The position numbers and the translations under genes are program-made. From contig CALYLW010000019.1 of the NCBI GenBank assembly GCA_944989445.1, positions 310,001 to 374,000 of the forward strand: 64,000 nucleotides of DNA. The letters run 5' to 3'. A model generated the notes under the pieces. That model was given only the letters and a program-made list of their open reading frames with translations. It did not search any database and was not told the DNA's origin. Positions 11,536 to 23,588 of this stretch are shown here, in pieces. Numbering within the stretch: position 1 is the stretch's first letter; each line of letters starts with the position of its first letter. This DNA is from Ampullaceana balthica (taxonomy: Eukaryota > Mollusca > Gastropoda > Lymnaeidae).

Positions 11536-14500
11536 CTAAACGGGTCGTATAACAGTAACTCCGGCATCACATCTGGATATTGTCATACTTTTGCTCATGT
11601 TTTTCCATGTCCCCTGAGAAGGATCATATACTTCTAATGTGTCCAGCAATGTTTTGCCATCATATCTGCGGAGTTTAATACAACTGAATTAATTAACTAA
11701 ACAGAAGTTCTAAATTGTTAATAGTCTGACGATAAAGATATTTTTTATGTGAGTGATATATAACATATTTTTTTATCAAATGCCTTAAAAAAATTGGTGT
11801 GGACCACTATCGATTTAGATCTTTAAGAATTACAAATCATTGCTATCGTTGCCTTAAATTTTTATATTTGACATTTTAAGCGTAAAGTGTCCAAAGTAAT
11901 GCATTGGCTTTTTTTATGCAAATGACAAAATAACTTTACTTAACACTTTATATTCATAAATTTAAAAAATCCATCTAATACTTCTAACCTTCTAAGACTC
12001 CCGCCCCCAATTACACAGCAAAGTAAGGTTTCTATGACAGTAAACCTAATAACTTGATCATATCAGGCCACATAAATTTTATTAGTTAATTTTATTTCAG
12101 AAATCTGTATAATGAGCGGCACAGGGATTTTACGAAACTGACATTAAAATATATTATTTTGTACATTTTTTTTTACTAGTAACAAAAGGAAATGCTACTT
12201 TAGTTTTAGGATTTCTTGAATATTTTTGAGTTTTTAAAACAAGATAGTAAAAATTTATTTTTTTAAATTGTTGATTGTAAAAATAGCTTATCATTAATAT
12301 CATTCTCATTTAAGGTGGTCCATGGGTCAAAAAAAAATCTACATTTCTTAATAAAAGAAAAAAAAATTGCACATACTGGTTGTACAGTTATAGAAAGACA
12401 AAAAAGACAAAGAAAATTAAATTTTTTTTTATTTAAAACTTTAATTGCAAAAAATATATTATTTTCAACCAAAATTGATAGTCACGCACAAGCTATCAGG
12501 ATCAATTTGTTTTACAATAACAATAACATGTTCAAACTTTGCACACATTTTAACAATGCTATTATAAAAATAGTTACACAAGGCTGTTTTTAGCTTCACA
12601 ATTATACCAAGTTTCAAAATAATTTCTGTGTGCGGTCATAATTGTTTATAAAAAATTGGGGTAGCATCTGAAAAAAAATTATTAAAAACTTTCTGTTGGA
12701 TAAATCAAAAAAAGGAACTTTTAACTTTGTACAGAATAACCTTGTAAAAAAGCATGGCAAGTTTGAGGCCTTCAAAAGTTGCAGTTGCATACAACCGATG
12801 AGTAAGAAGATGAGGTGACGAAGGCACACATGCCACATGAAATTGATAAATCCAGTCCAGTGTGTTTACGTTCATTTCGAACGATGAAGTATACCCCAGC
12901 ATTCAGCCATGGAAAGTCTTGAAATAGCGGCTGAAAGGCATCAATCTGCATGTATGTTGAAGCAGAGAGCCCTTAGAAGTTAGATGTACCGGTGTGTGAT
13001 GCCCAGTGATTTTTCAATTCTTGAAGCTGAAGGCGGAGAGAGTGACCACTGTTCTTAGCTGGTGGTGAAGAGTGGCCGCAGATCTTTGAAGAGAGTCCTG
13101 GTCTGTGCTTCATCAGTTGCCTGGCTCTTCTTATCCTGGAGGGGTTTTATCTCCTGCATTTTAGAAAATAGAAAAAGTTGTATTATTCAATTTTGAAGAA
13201 TAACATTGGCTTATTAGATGTAAATGTAGGCAAAAAGTTTTGAGTAATGATAATAGGATTATAACCATTTTTGACAATTTTTCTTCTTTTTATATATTTG
13301 TTTGTAATTTTAGGATATTTAGGATTATTGCACTCAATTGTTCATTGATATTCATCATCATGCTTGTCATTGACCACATTTGTTGTCAATGACAACGAAA
13401 TAATTTTGTTCACCGTCATTTCAAAATAGACACGTGTTACGAGCACAAACATAAGGAAATGAGAACTTGAATGTTTATTTCTATTAAAATATATAATTTT
13501 ATCTTTAAATTTGATATTATTTGGCACCGGTAGCCGTTATTTAATATTGTTTGCCATTACACATAAGCGTATCATTATCATGTTTCGTAAGATAATTTGG
13601 TACCACTATGGCAATGCCTAAGCCTAATACTAATAGTAATACTAGTACTACTACAACTGCTTTGAAAACTAACTAACTCATTCATTCATGGTCTAAAATT
13701 ACCAAAAAATATTTACTAAACACAAAATTAAATTCAACTTACCTATTCAATGGAAGAAAATTTGTCCAAATTTGAATTTTTGTTTAGAATTCCAAAATAT
13801 ATTTTTTTTCTATCGATAACTGGTTTTGCTTCTCGATCCGATGTTCAAAGCGAAATGAGGCAGCAAAATGGTGCATCATGGGATTTTTTTAAACAATTTC
13901 TGTAATGGCAAAAGTAGGCCGACCAATGATAATTGCAGATATACCACATGTGAAATATTGACCAATAAGAACGCATGTTTGATGGAACATTTTGCGGGCT
14001 ATTTGAACAAAGGGTTATTTGTAGACTTTGTAATGGGCGATTCCATTACACGCTAGGGAGGATAAGCTTTCCATCGATACCAAATATGTCTAGGTAGCTT
14101 TATAATTATGATACTAAAAGCAAGGGGCGCGCCTAGGGGTATAGTTCGGACGAATTTTCACCCCAAGTCAAAATTGTAACTTACTATACAACTTTCAAAT
14201 ACATTTTTAAACACTTTTTAATCAATTTTAATGAAAACGGTAAATGCCGAAGTGTAGATAAATGGATAATCTAGAAGAATTCACCAAAATCTCATTTTTT
14301 ATAAAAATTTGAGAAATATCGATATTTTCACCCGTGGACCACCTTAAAATGTCACACTAAGCAAATATTCCTGTTGAGAGTGAGCCTTACCCAGCAACTA
14401 CCATTAGTTTGCCTTGGAAGACACAAGCTCCAACATAGCACCTAGGGACCTGCATGTTGGTTATTGTGGTCCAAATGTTAGTCCTAGTGTTATAGCATTC

Positions 14501-17500
14501 TACACTAGATAGGTGATCAGTTCCATCATAGCCTCCACACACATAGATCATGGTGTTTAGAACTGCAACCCCGGCACCTGTGCAATCAGATGGCCATGTA
14601 GACATAAGGGAAAGTTAAATTACTGCTATAATGAAAGAAAAACAACATGCAAATCATTTGTCATATAAGTTAAGTTCCTCAAACTAAATAAGCTATAGTG
14701 GTGACATTATTGTAGATCTTATTGCAGATACTTGAGAAAAAACTCCCAGCCAGTATCATGTTTTTTAAACTAAATTGAAGAATAAATCCTAAAATGTTTA
14801 ATTCTTGCATTTTCTTTAAAATATCATCGAAAGCTCGTTTCCTCAAGACTTTTTTTATATCAATGTAAGAAATCTGAAGTTTTTGTCTTTTTACACTTGC
14901 AGTCCATTTGGACTTTAGTATGGCAAAAGCACCAGACGTGCCGAAAATAGGTTCATTGGTCTTTACTTTTTTGCTGTTAATGCAATATTATTATTAGATG
15001 TGACTCATTTCTTGGTGCATTTATCGTTTCACTACTAAAATAAATAAATATTTTATAGGGAAAAAAAATTTCTAATGTAATCAGAAACAGGAGGAAGAAA
15101 AAGGAACAAGTAGATAGCCTGATAGATTGATAGCCTGCTTTAAAATGAAATGTACTGTGAATATAATCATTATCATACAAATAATACAATGGCTTTGTTG
15201 GCTACCAGTACCTGATCTTTGCGTTGCCATTTGTGGAATGTTACTCCACTGATCCATTTGTGGATCATAGCACTCAGCTGATGCCAGGAGATTGGTGCCG
15301 TCATAGCCTCCAATGCAGTATATCATTTCATTGGCCGCAACAAGCCCTGCCCCTTCTCGTCCAGTTGCCATTGCACTTAGCATTGTCCACTGTTCTGTGA
15401 TTGGGTTAAAACGTTCGAGACTTGAGTGTCTGGAATAGCCATCGAAGCCACCACAGACGTAGAGCTGATCTGAAAACAGTAGTAACTAATTTTATTTTTA
15501 TTACATCAAAGAAATATGCTGCCATACCTACGAAATAAATCAATTAAAATAACCGGCTAACATAAAAAATTAGATGGAATTAATAAAGTGGGAAGTAAAA
15601 GCATACAATTTTAAAAGGGATAATAATAAAACAGAGCAATATAGAATGGGGTTGGATAGTTAACCTTTATATACACAAATGCCTGCTAGTCCCCGACGTT
15701 GGTGCATGGAAGTCACAGTCTCCCATTGAAGTTTCTCTTGAGTCAAGTCAAGTTTTTCAACAAGACTCAACCTGGACTGTCCATCATATCCTCCCACAAC
15801 ATACAGTTTGTTTCCCACAGATGCTGCTGATACATAGCGCCTCTTACGAGTTAGATTCTAAATTAAGGGGATTGAAAAAAAATTTGTTTGTGGTAATTCA
15901 CAAGTTACTCACCAATAAGCAGTGAAAAAAATTCAACATTATTTTTTTTCCTTCTAAAGGAACAGAAAAAAAACTATGGTGTAAATTTGAGCATCCAGGA
16001 AATACAAGCACAAGACATAATAATTTTATGATAGTGGGGAATTTTAAAATATCTTACAGGTAATTTGGTCCATAAATCAGTCTTAGAACAAAAGCTCTCT
16101 ACAGTATCAACCAAGTTTTGGTGGGAACCAAATCCTCCTAGCACCACTAGGATGCTGTCTGTACCTGAATGATGACATGTAAAAATATTGACTTTTTTTA
16201 GAGATAAAAAAATGTAATTGCTGATAGTGAAATTTTTTTTGTAAATACAATATGTCTATTGGATATTTTAAAAAATGTGATTGAATAGCAGCTTGCAACT
16301 TTGGTATTTGACTTCTTATATCTGTGAGTAAACCATTTAAGCAAAAAATGCATGAATATTGGGACAAGTACATGACTGAGCCACACATTTAACAACTAAG
16401 TGAGTGGGTGAAGAAATCTTTGGGTGACTTTAGGCCTGAAATCATTTTTAATATTTTTTAAAAAGTGTGTCCTATAAAACACTCTTGATGGAAGATGATT
16501 CTTTGTTTGGAGTCTGTAATTCCAGTATTAGTGAAGAAAATGGAAAGTTCCTGGTTTTGAAGATGTTTAAAATGTTTCTCCATTGTGTTTCTGGGTTTTG
16601 GTTTATGTTAAAGAGTTTTCTGCCTGTATAATGTGCTGCTAGATTGCTTTCTCCTATATGTTTAAAAACTTATTTTTATTCCTGAATCTGACTTACTGAA
16701 ATGAAGGCCTATCTTGCATTAATATGCATGTGGGTCATATGTGCCGTCAAATACTGTAATTTATTCTTTTAGCATATATTACACCCAGTAACTACCTTAC
16801 ATTTATTATATGTATTAGTTTTTATTCCTTGTGATATTACCAATGTAAATACTTTTTTTTTCTTCTTGGTTGTTTTAGACTAAAATACCTGCTCTTGGTG
16901 TTGTTTTTCGACTACACATTTTATCTCTTAAATCAGGACGAAGATGGTAACGTTTAGCCTCATCAACAAGATCTCTGCATGCATGACTTGTTCTTATCAA
17001 AGTCTGCAATTGATACAAAAATACATTTGTAAATGTTTGTCATTTTCAAAATCTTTTATTAATGTGAACATGAAGTTTAATGTACCTATTAAATAACTTG
17101 GGTACAACAAACCCAATAGGTGAAATAAATGCAGCAAATAATCCCTTAAATTCAAAATTTCATTTCCATATAGTTTTTTTGTTTCTAACCAAAAATTTCT
17201 CACAAAATTAATAAGAATTTCATGGGATTCTACAATATTGGAAAGTGTAGACAGCCTTTCATGGCCATACCTCGCTGTCAAGAACATCAGTGATAAAGTT
17301 GACAGACAAAAGAGGAAGCCTGACATGGGCCAGTAATCGAGGCAGGTATTGGAGCCTGGCCGGCTCTTCTGTTTTCACCCATGTTATCACACCTTGGTAC
17401 ACAGTCTCTTCACTTTTAACCTAAAAATTAGGAATAAGAAATTAAACTAGTGAGACAGAGAGAATATGTAGGGATTCAACATGTGGAGAGTGGAACTTGA

Positions 17501-19435
17501 TAGTGACTCTGATATAATACAAATGCCACTGAAATACACTGAGTAATAAGCTAAAAAGAAATAAAGAAAATCTGTGTTTGCTTTAGAGTGCTTCCTGACG
17601 GTTACGATTAGTAGTAAAATTGATTCATTTTCAATTGGCAGTAAGTATGAGGCAACAGGCAATGGACAAGATGAGTGAGTCAATAATATAATCTCTCACC
17701 TGTAAATCTTCACTTGAAACCAAAGATTCCACCTCATCAAAATGCATTATTTTGAACTCTTCATTCTCTATGACAGAGTTAAAATGTCTGAGTGAAAATC
17801 TTTCTGCAGCATGAAGCAATGACTGACAACAATGGCTTTCTGCAAAAACTTTGATCCCAAGACAATTGCTGGCATCAAGCTGCCGCTCTAAAAATCTGCA
17901 GCATGCGTTTTTAACACCTGAAAAAAAAATTTCACTATAAGTTGTGTTGCTTTTGATCTTGAAATGAGTATGTGTTAACACAGCTATTTACTAGTTGTTA
18001 ACACAGCCATCTACTAGTTGTAACACAGCCATCTACTAGTTGTAACACAGCCATCTACTAGTTGTAACACAGCTATCTGCTAGTTAAACTTTTTCTTATA
18101 TAGGATTTCAATACAATTGTTACATTTGAAGATTTTAAAATACCAAGGGGACCCATGACACTAATATATATAAGTATAAGAATTTGTTCTTCTTCCATGT
18201 ACATTTGCATAAATTAATTTTTGACAAAACAGAGTTACAGTATCAGCGAATAGATCAAAAATAATGGGGGAAAAACAGGCTGTTGCTTAATTTATCTTTG
18301 ATTCAAGGTATTCCACAGACCATGCCGGTCTGTTGGCAAGTGATGCAGCGTTCACAGGCCACGGCTATGAGGGTTTCACGCATTACCCAGCCACCTTTGT
18401 TTCCCTGACTAGTGTCAGGTACCCATTCGGAGCTGGTTGGACTCAGGGGCACCCTTGACCCCGGGAACAAAACCTTGCCTTTACATGGATTCGAACCCCT
18501 GACCATTGGTACGCCAGCCGAGTGCGCATGCCACTCGACAGTTGGTGCAAGCTAGCATAGATCTTTTATCCATACTTATTATTGTCAGTACATTTTGTTG
18601 AGATACATTAACTAGATTCTGTTTTATCTTTAACTCATTTTAAATAGTATTTAGTTAAGTAAAATATGTATTATTATAAAGTTTTCTGAAATACTTTTTG
18701 AATTATAAGTTTATAGTTTGATTTTTTATACAACTATGAACCTTACCAATGAGGAAATAAAATATATTTTAATTTAAAATCAAATAAAGTACCTGTTAAC
18801 TGTAACAAGCACGCAGCAGGTAAAAGCTCTTGGACATTCTCTACACTAACTTCAACAATTTCAGTGTAGACAAAGTCTAATAAGATTTCCATGACACTGG
18901 CAGGGATTTCATGAAGCTCTATTACTGACTTATCTTTTTCCTTCATCTAACAAAGTTGGAGAATTATGCAAAACAACCAAAATAAATTACAAGGAAACTA
19001 TTCTGCACAGAAAAGTGAATAAAATTTCTAAAACATTAAAATCCAAACCACTTTAAAACCATATTTAAAGACAATTCTGTTTTCCATTTAAAAACAGCAT
19101 TTCAACAGAGACATTACAGATGATGAAGAGAATCATTGGTTTACAAACTACATGTACATAGAAAGAAAGAGTTGAAAACACCAGCAAAATTAAAGAAATG
19201 AGACTTCTAAAGAAGAAGCAAATCATGATCTGTTAAGAGGAAAAGAACTTGCCCCGCTGGTAAACATGGCATTGAAGTAATCACTGCTAGCCGCAAGCAC
19301 TATTCTGTGAGCAGGGAAACATTTATTTTCTGCCTTGAGGACAACGTCACACAATTTATCTGCCTTTCTCAAGGAATTCATGGTGGAGAGGATCTCTTTG
19401 GAATGAACATCTGTAAACATCTGGCAGTCATCCAT
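11536..19435 (-). CDS. KLHL12: Kelch-like protein 12 (BTB-BACK-Kelch CUL3 adaptor), 10 coding exons
   Basis: Coding exons in transcript order: 19435-19253, 18946-18793, 17917-17700, 17420-17271, 17003-16889, 16164-16058, 15857-15665, 15469-15212, 14577-14391 and 11665-11536. They total 1695 bases (565 codons with the TAG stop), all phases agree, and human KLHL12 is 568 residues. Order seen: BTB ([33 protein letters not shown]), BACK ([29 protein letters not shown]), then six Kelch repeats with GG pairs (VVLGGFG, VVGGYDG, VCGGFDG, CIGGYDG, VCGGYDG, VVAGYDG) ending [12 protein letters not shown]. The linker [13 protein letters not shown] matches KLHL12 rather than other KLHL members. Known role: substrate adaptor of CUL3 ubiquitin ligase, acting on SEC31 at COPII coats and on Dishevelled. 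The first intron uses a GC donor (AGCGGG|GCAAGT). The start Met has no in-frame alternative within its exon, and a 5' UTR acceptor lies at about 19455. Confidence 0.95.
12314..14343. mobile_element. 2.0-kb inverted-repeat element flanked by TTAA, in last KLHL12 intron
   Basis: The left end is GGTGGTCCATGGGT and the right end is the complement of GGTGGTCCACGGGT (13 of 14 identical). Each is bordered by TTAA (12310-12313 and 14344-14347), consistent with a TTAA target duplication as in piggyBac-type elements. The ends do not begin with the CCY typical of piggyBac, so the superfamily is uncertain. No transposase was recognised inside; short open frames (60-90 codons) have no recognisable similarity. 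It accounts for about three quarters of the 2.7-kb intron between exons 9 and 10. Confidence 0.6.
17975..18087. repeat. Tandem repeat, about 22-bp unit, about 5 copies
   Basis: The unit TAACACAGCCATCTACTAGT and close variants repeat from about 17975 to 18087, in the KLHL12 intron between coding exons 2 and 3. Outer copies are more diverged (GCTATTTACTAG, GCTATCTGCTAG). Confidence 0.85.
18303..18545 (-). mobile_element. tRNA-derived SINE with conserved core
   Basis: Read on the minus strand from about 18545, a tRNA-like head (GTGGCATGCGCACTCGG as A box, GGTTCGAATCC as an exact B box) is followed by a central region with GGGTACCTGACACTAGTCAG and GGTGGCTGGGTAATG words like those of conserved-core SINEs. 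It ends near GACCGGCATGGTCTGTGG. It sits in a KLHL12 intron, in the same orientation as the gene. It is not a functional tRNA gene: there is no cloverleaf 3' of the B box. Confidence 0.7.
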
Positions 19436-19454
19436 CTTCTCAATGGACCTGCAA

Positions 19455-19668
19455 CTGTAAATATCAAAGACTTTAAAGTTATAAAAAAGTTATCATTCAA
19501 ATGTGAAACATTTATTTCCTGAAACATGGTAGCTGGAACAGAATATTTGAGAATTCTCAAGGATACAAATATGACACTTACGAACAGCTTCAAAGAATGA
19601 GAGAATAAGCTTTAAGTTAGAAATGCCTGAGCTTTAAGCTAAAAACAAAAAGGGAATAAATCTGCTAA
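19455..19668. other. KLHL12 upstream intron or 5' region
   Basis: An acceptor (TTTACAG on the minus strand) lies at 19455-19461, so at least one upstream non-coding exon is expected at higher coordinates. I could not locate it, and no promoter could be assigned. Confidence 0.4.
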
Positions 19669-19920
19669 GGGGCCGTCCATAAAGTACGTCACACTAATTT
19701 TGACCATTTTTAACTCCCCCCCTCCCCCTGTCACAAATCTTGGACCCCCCCCCCAAGTACGTCACACTTTCAAACAAATATTGCGTTTTTTAATAACAAA
19801 ATAATGAAAATGTAATATAAAACAGCGTCGTCACACATTGCCGGACCCCCCTCCCCCCTGTCACACTTTCTTACACCCCCTCCCCCCCTCTGGAGCGTGA
19901 CGTACTTTATGGACGGCCCC
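19669..19920. mobile_element. PIF/Harbinger-like MITE (GGGGCCGTCCATAAAGTACG), copy 1
   Basis: The ends are GGGGCCGTCCATAAAGTACG and its exact complement, and both sides are flanked by TAA (19666-19668 and 19921-19923). A 3-bp TWA target duplication is the hallmark of PIF/Harbinger elements. The 252-bp interior is C-rich on one strand and non-coding. Confidence 0.85.
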
Positions 19921-19923
19921 TAA

Positions 19924-21147
19924 CCATAACCCTTGCATTTATTCAGTCTGGTCATGTATTCAATTCATAGTTAGGTTGTGTGTATGTGTGTGTAAGGGTA
20001 GCCCTGTAAAAATTCCACCAGAGTCCTAGGTGAATAGAGGCATTGAGAAACAGCCCTTCTCAGTCTCCGACTTCACTTAACTCTAGTTTGATAAAGATAT
20101 GCAGGGTAACGGTATAAACAGCTTTTTATGGGTTTTGTTTACAGGAGCTTTAAACTTAGACTCTACAATAAATGAATTTTAATATGGTTTAAGAAATGAA
20201 CATGAATAGAGAATCAATCACAATGTATTATTGTGACTGTGTGCCTAAAAAAGTGTAGGCAAAGGATTTAGTATAAGTAGGCACTTACGTTTAGAAGAAA
20301 AAGCAATCAAAGTAGTGTAGTTAAGTTACATAGAGAAAACTTACCGTATATACTCGTTCTATAGCCCGTTCGTTCATAAGCCGACCCCCCTCTTTTGGAA
20401 GAGAATAGTATAAAAAGTATGTAGCCCGCTCGTAAGCCGACGCCATAAAATAATAGGACAGCGTAACAAAATGGTACACGTTATTTTTAAAAAACTACAA
20501 GCTAAATCGGTCATTTTGATTGTTTACTTTTGTTTAGGTTTAAGAACAAAGAGATCTGAATAACAGAGAAGATGGATGTCATTTATTTTAACATTCGCTA
20601 GAGGGCTTTTTATTGTATTAAAAAGAAAAGAAAATGTTGGTCTACATTAACAACACCAATATTCAATGTACATGCAGAAAATGTCATGAAATTAAAATAG
20701 TTATGCCAATGAGATACTCTGATTTTAATAATTAACACATGTGCTATTTGTGGTTACACTTAATATAAAAAGAATTTTGGTAAAATGAGCCAGATATGTA
20801 AGAAGATATCTGCTAACCTTATTCAAAGCAGCCAATGGTGAGGCTTGGATTATTGGACCAATAGTCTTTTGCTTCATTCAGCTGTGAGCGAATATTTTGG
20901 AACCAACCTCAGTAGGGTTCATCAGTTGTTGAGCTTTGAATTTTCAAAGTTTGATTTCATTTGTCTTTTGGAACTAAGAAGCGCATTCTGTGAGTCTATT
21001 CCACAAGTTTCTGTTTCAACGTTAATTTTTTACTATTAGGCTGTCTTCCAATTTCTTTTTATAACTTAAAATATTTTGTTTTACCATTATTGTATTAATT
21101 AGAATTAATACATTATTTTTAACATATCAATGAGTATCATGCTAGAT
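19924..21147. other. No gene seen; short fragment of TATAAGCCGA-type repeat
   Basis: The stretch is AT-rich and non-coding. At 20343-20460 a segment with CCGTATATACTCGTTC, CATAAGCCGACCCCC and CGTAAGCCGACGCC resembles a widely dispersed animal repeat, but no ends were found. A 64-codon open frame at 20845-21039 has no recognisable similarity. Confidence 0.4.
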
Positions 21148-21738
21148 CAGGGGTGGGCAATTGTTTAGGCTCGAGGGCCACTTTGAGGTCGCAGATTTTA
21201 GCGGAAGGCTGCACTGTTTAAAATGATTGTATTTTTTAGTTAACATTACATTTAATTTCAGAAAAACTATTTCAGGACACAATACGCTCCCATTAACTAC
21301 CATACACTGCATAACAAACTCGCCACTCAAAAAAGGCTTGTTTTGTTGCGCTTAGCGAAGTTGTAGGCTATCATGAAACTGACCTCTGTAGCACTATCTT
21401 GTAGTGTTTCGTTGCTTTGTAAATAATGTTTGTTGCTTCTTTAACTTTGTAAAACAATTTTCAAACTTCTTCTTGCGTTCATCCTCATAAAGTTTGCCGT
21501 TAAAATCGTTATATTTTGTTTCATGTGTCGTTTCAGATTGTACTCCTTAATTAGGGCAACCAGAGAAAAATCTGTGTGACCATTCTTCATTAGAAATACA
21601 GGATTGATCACAAATTTTATGCTTTTTTTTAGGATTCATGGCCCTTCTTAATTTGGAAATTTTTCAATTAATGTATACTGTTGCAAAGACAAAATTGAAA
21701 TAAAACTGACAAAACAAAAAATTATTTGCCCACCCCTG
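21148..21738. mobile_element. Non-autonomous hAT element (CAGGGGTGGGCAA ends)
   Basis: The ends are CAGGGGTGGGCAA and TTGCCCACCCCTG, perfect 13-bp inverted repeats. Flanking 8-mers TGCTAGAT and AGCTAGGT match at 6 of 8 positions, consistent with an aged 8-bp hAT duplication. The 591-bp body shows no intact transposase. Confidence 0.8.
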
Positions 21739-21788
21739 AGCTAGGTTTACTTTTTATTAATAAATTGTGTGTATATATGTATATATAT

Positions 21789-22561
21789 TAGGGCTGTTAA
21801 CGATTAATTTAAATTTAATTGCTAACTTTTGACAAATTAACGATTAATTAATCGTTAATTTCGATTAAAGCCAAAAATTAAAATTTACAATGTCATAAGT
21901 AACACTTATTAAACGTTCTTGTTGAAAATCTAAATAACACTAGAATGTCTCCTTTATATGTCATCTTTTAACCAACTACACAAAAAGACAAGTGTGTTGA
22001 CATTATTTGGTTCAAGTGATGCGCGCATCTAATTGACAGTATAACCAGCTGAGCTGAACAATCATTCACATTGAACTGAGGTAACTGGTATGCACAAAAC
22101 GGTCTTGGCAAGGAATGACATTATCGGATATCGGTGTTCATTAAGTTTCCACCATTGTAGAGGGTTAATGGATTCAGGAACTTTCATCTCCATTTTGTAA
22201 CTCAGTAATTAATCAGAAGAGCTGTCGTCATTTTCTGTCTCTGAGTCAGATTCCATTACTGCCATTAGCTTAATACACTTTTCATTAGGTTTGATAAGTA
22301 GGGGAAGTGTTAGAATCATGGCAGGCAAACTTTATAAACATTTTGAACATTCCCGTCAGTCAATAGCTTAAAACCAAAATGTTTGTGTAATCGTCAGGAA
22401 ATTTATAATTTATCGGCCGCTATTTTTTTTATTAATTTTTTTTAATTTTTGACTTCCAATAATGTGTAAGTGATGGTTCCACTAATCGTTAAAAAATAAT
22501 TTAATAGTTTAAAATTTTTAACGATTAATCAAGAAATTAATAGTTAATTCCAGCAGCCCTA
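21789..22561 (-). mobile_element. hAT element (TAGGGCTG ends) with transposase C-terminal remnant
   Basis: The ends are TAGGGCTGTTAACGATTAAT on the left and the complement of TAGGGCTGCTGG on the right. Flanking 8-mers ATATATAT and AAATATAT match at 7 of 8. On the minus strand around 22050-22220 the translation contains INPLQWWKLNEHRYP, then LAKTVLCIPVTSVQCE followed by a stop. This is the hAT dimerisation signature (NPLxWWKxNExRYP...LAxxxLxIPxTSVxxE) of ZBED/Ac-like transposases. The remainder of the transposase is missing, so this is an internally deleted, dead copy. Confidence 0.8.
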
Positions 22562-23351
22562 AAATATATACATATATACATTTATATATATATATAAAAT
22601 TCAGCGGGTCTCACATAAGGGACAATATATAAATAAATGATATTGCTATTTTATTTACCCTAAATACACTCAAATAGTCAGCTGATGATGATTGGAGCAT
22701 TAAGAGCCATCAGAATCAGAATACTTTATGATGGGCTCTTTCACTTGGTACATTCATACATGGTGAATGAAGCAAATTTATGTGGCAAGAAGTAAGAAGT
22801 GTCAATGACTATGACCTAAGTTGACTCCTTTCCAGACATAATTTTAAGTAATAAATTTAATAATTAAATTTCATGTTGGAAATTTACAAAAAATCTTAAT
22901 TTAAAAATATGAGCAACAAAATGAATGTCTATGCCCTATGCCATGGAAAAAGGCATGTAGCCAAGGCCAACTACTTCAGGAACTCATCTCACCCTATTGT
23001 TAATTTTCTATCGTTGGATAAATGTAATGCAACACATTCTCTAAATTTTAAATTTCATAGAGGTTCGGGGGATAAGGCTATAATTTATAATATATATATT
23101 TATTTGTGCAACTGTCTTTGACTTTGAGGTAGGTTGCATAAAGTTATTTATATGCTCATCTAAATAGTTTGCATTGTCATGTAGTTTTGAAGTGTAGTTT
23201 CTCTGTGCAGATGCAATTTTAAGTACTTTGAGTGGACCTCAATTTTTTAATTTTTAATATTAGAGGAAACAGGACATTGATAATCATTATCACTAACAAG
23301 ATTAAAAGCATTATACTAGTACTAGTAATACTACTGAACATATGAGATATT
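22562..23351. other. No gene seen
   Basis: The stretch is AT-rich, with TA-rich microsatellite stretches near 22565-22600 and 23085-23105. A 70-codon open frame at 22909-23121 has no recognisable similarity. Confidence 0.45.
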
Positions 23352-23588
23352 TGGCCGTCCATAAATGACGTCACACACCTAGAGGGGGCGGACCATTTGT
23401 GACAAAAAAAGGGATTTGAAACAAGCTCATTTTCAAATAGGAGATATAGCTTTTATAGGCGGAAAAAGGGGGGGGGGCAAAGCTTTGTGACATGATATCG
23501 AAAGGAGTGTCTAACTTTTTGTGACGACGTTTGACAAGGGGGATAAAAATCTGCCAAAATCGCGTGAAGTCATTTATGAACAACCCCT
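23352..23588. mobile_element. Diverged GGCCGTCCATAAATGACGTC MITE, copy 3
   Basis: The left end GGCCGTCCATAAATGACGTC is mirrored on the right by GAAGTCATTTATGAACAACC, an imperfect complement. It is related to the elements at 19669 and 27383 but with ATGACGTC in place of GTACGTCA. No clean TAA flank remains. Confidence 0.65.

Noticed and set aside
12900..13150. GC-richer stretch in the KLHL12 intron that could encode a short peptide on the minus strand
   Set aside because: Only about 35 codons with no recognisable similarity; it lies inside the TTAA-flanked element.
18480..18545. tRNA gene suggested by an exact B box
   Set aside because: No acceptor stem or complete cloverleaf, and it continues into a SINE core.
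22909..23121. 70-codon open frame
   Set aside because: No similarity, no splice context, and it runs into AT microsatellite; likely chance.
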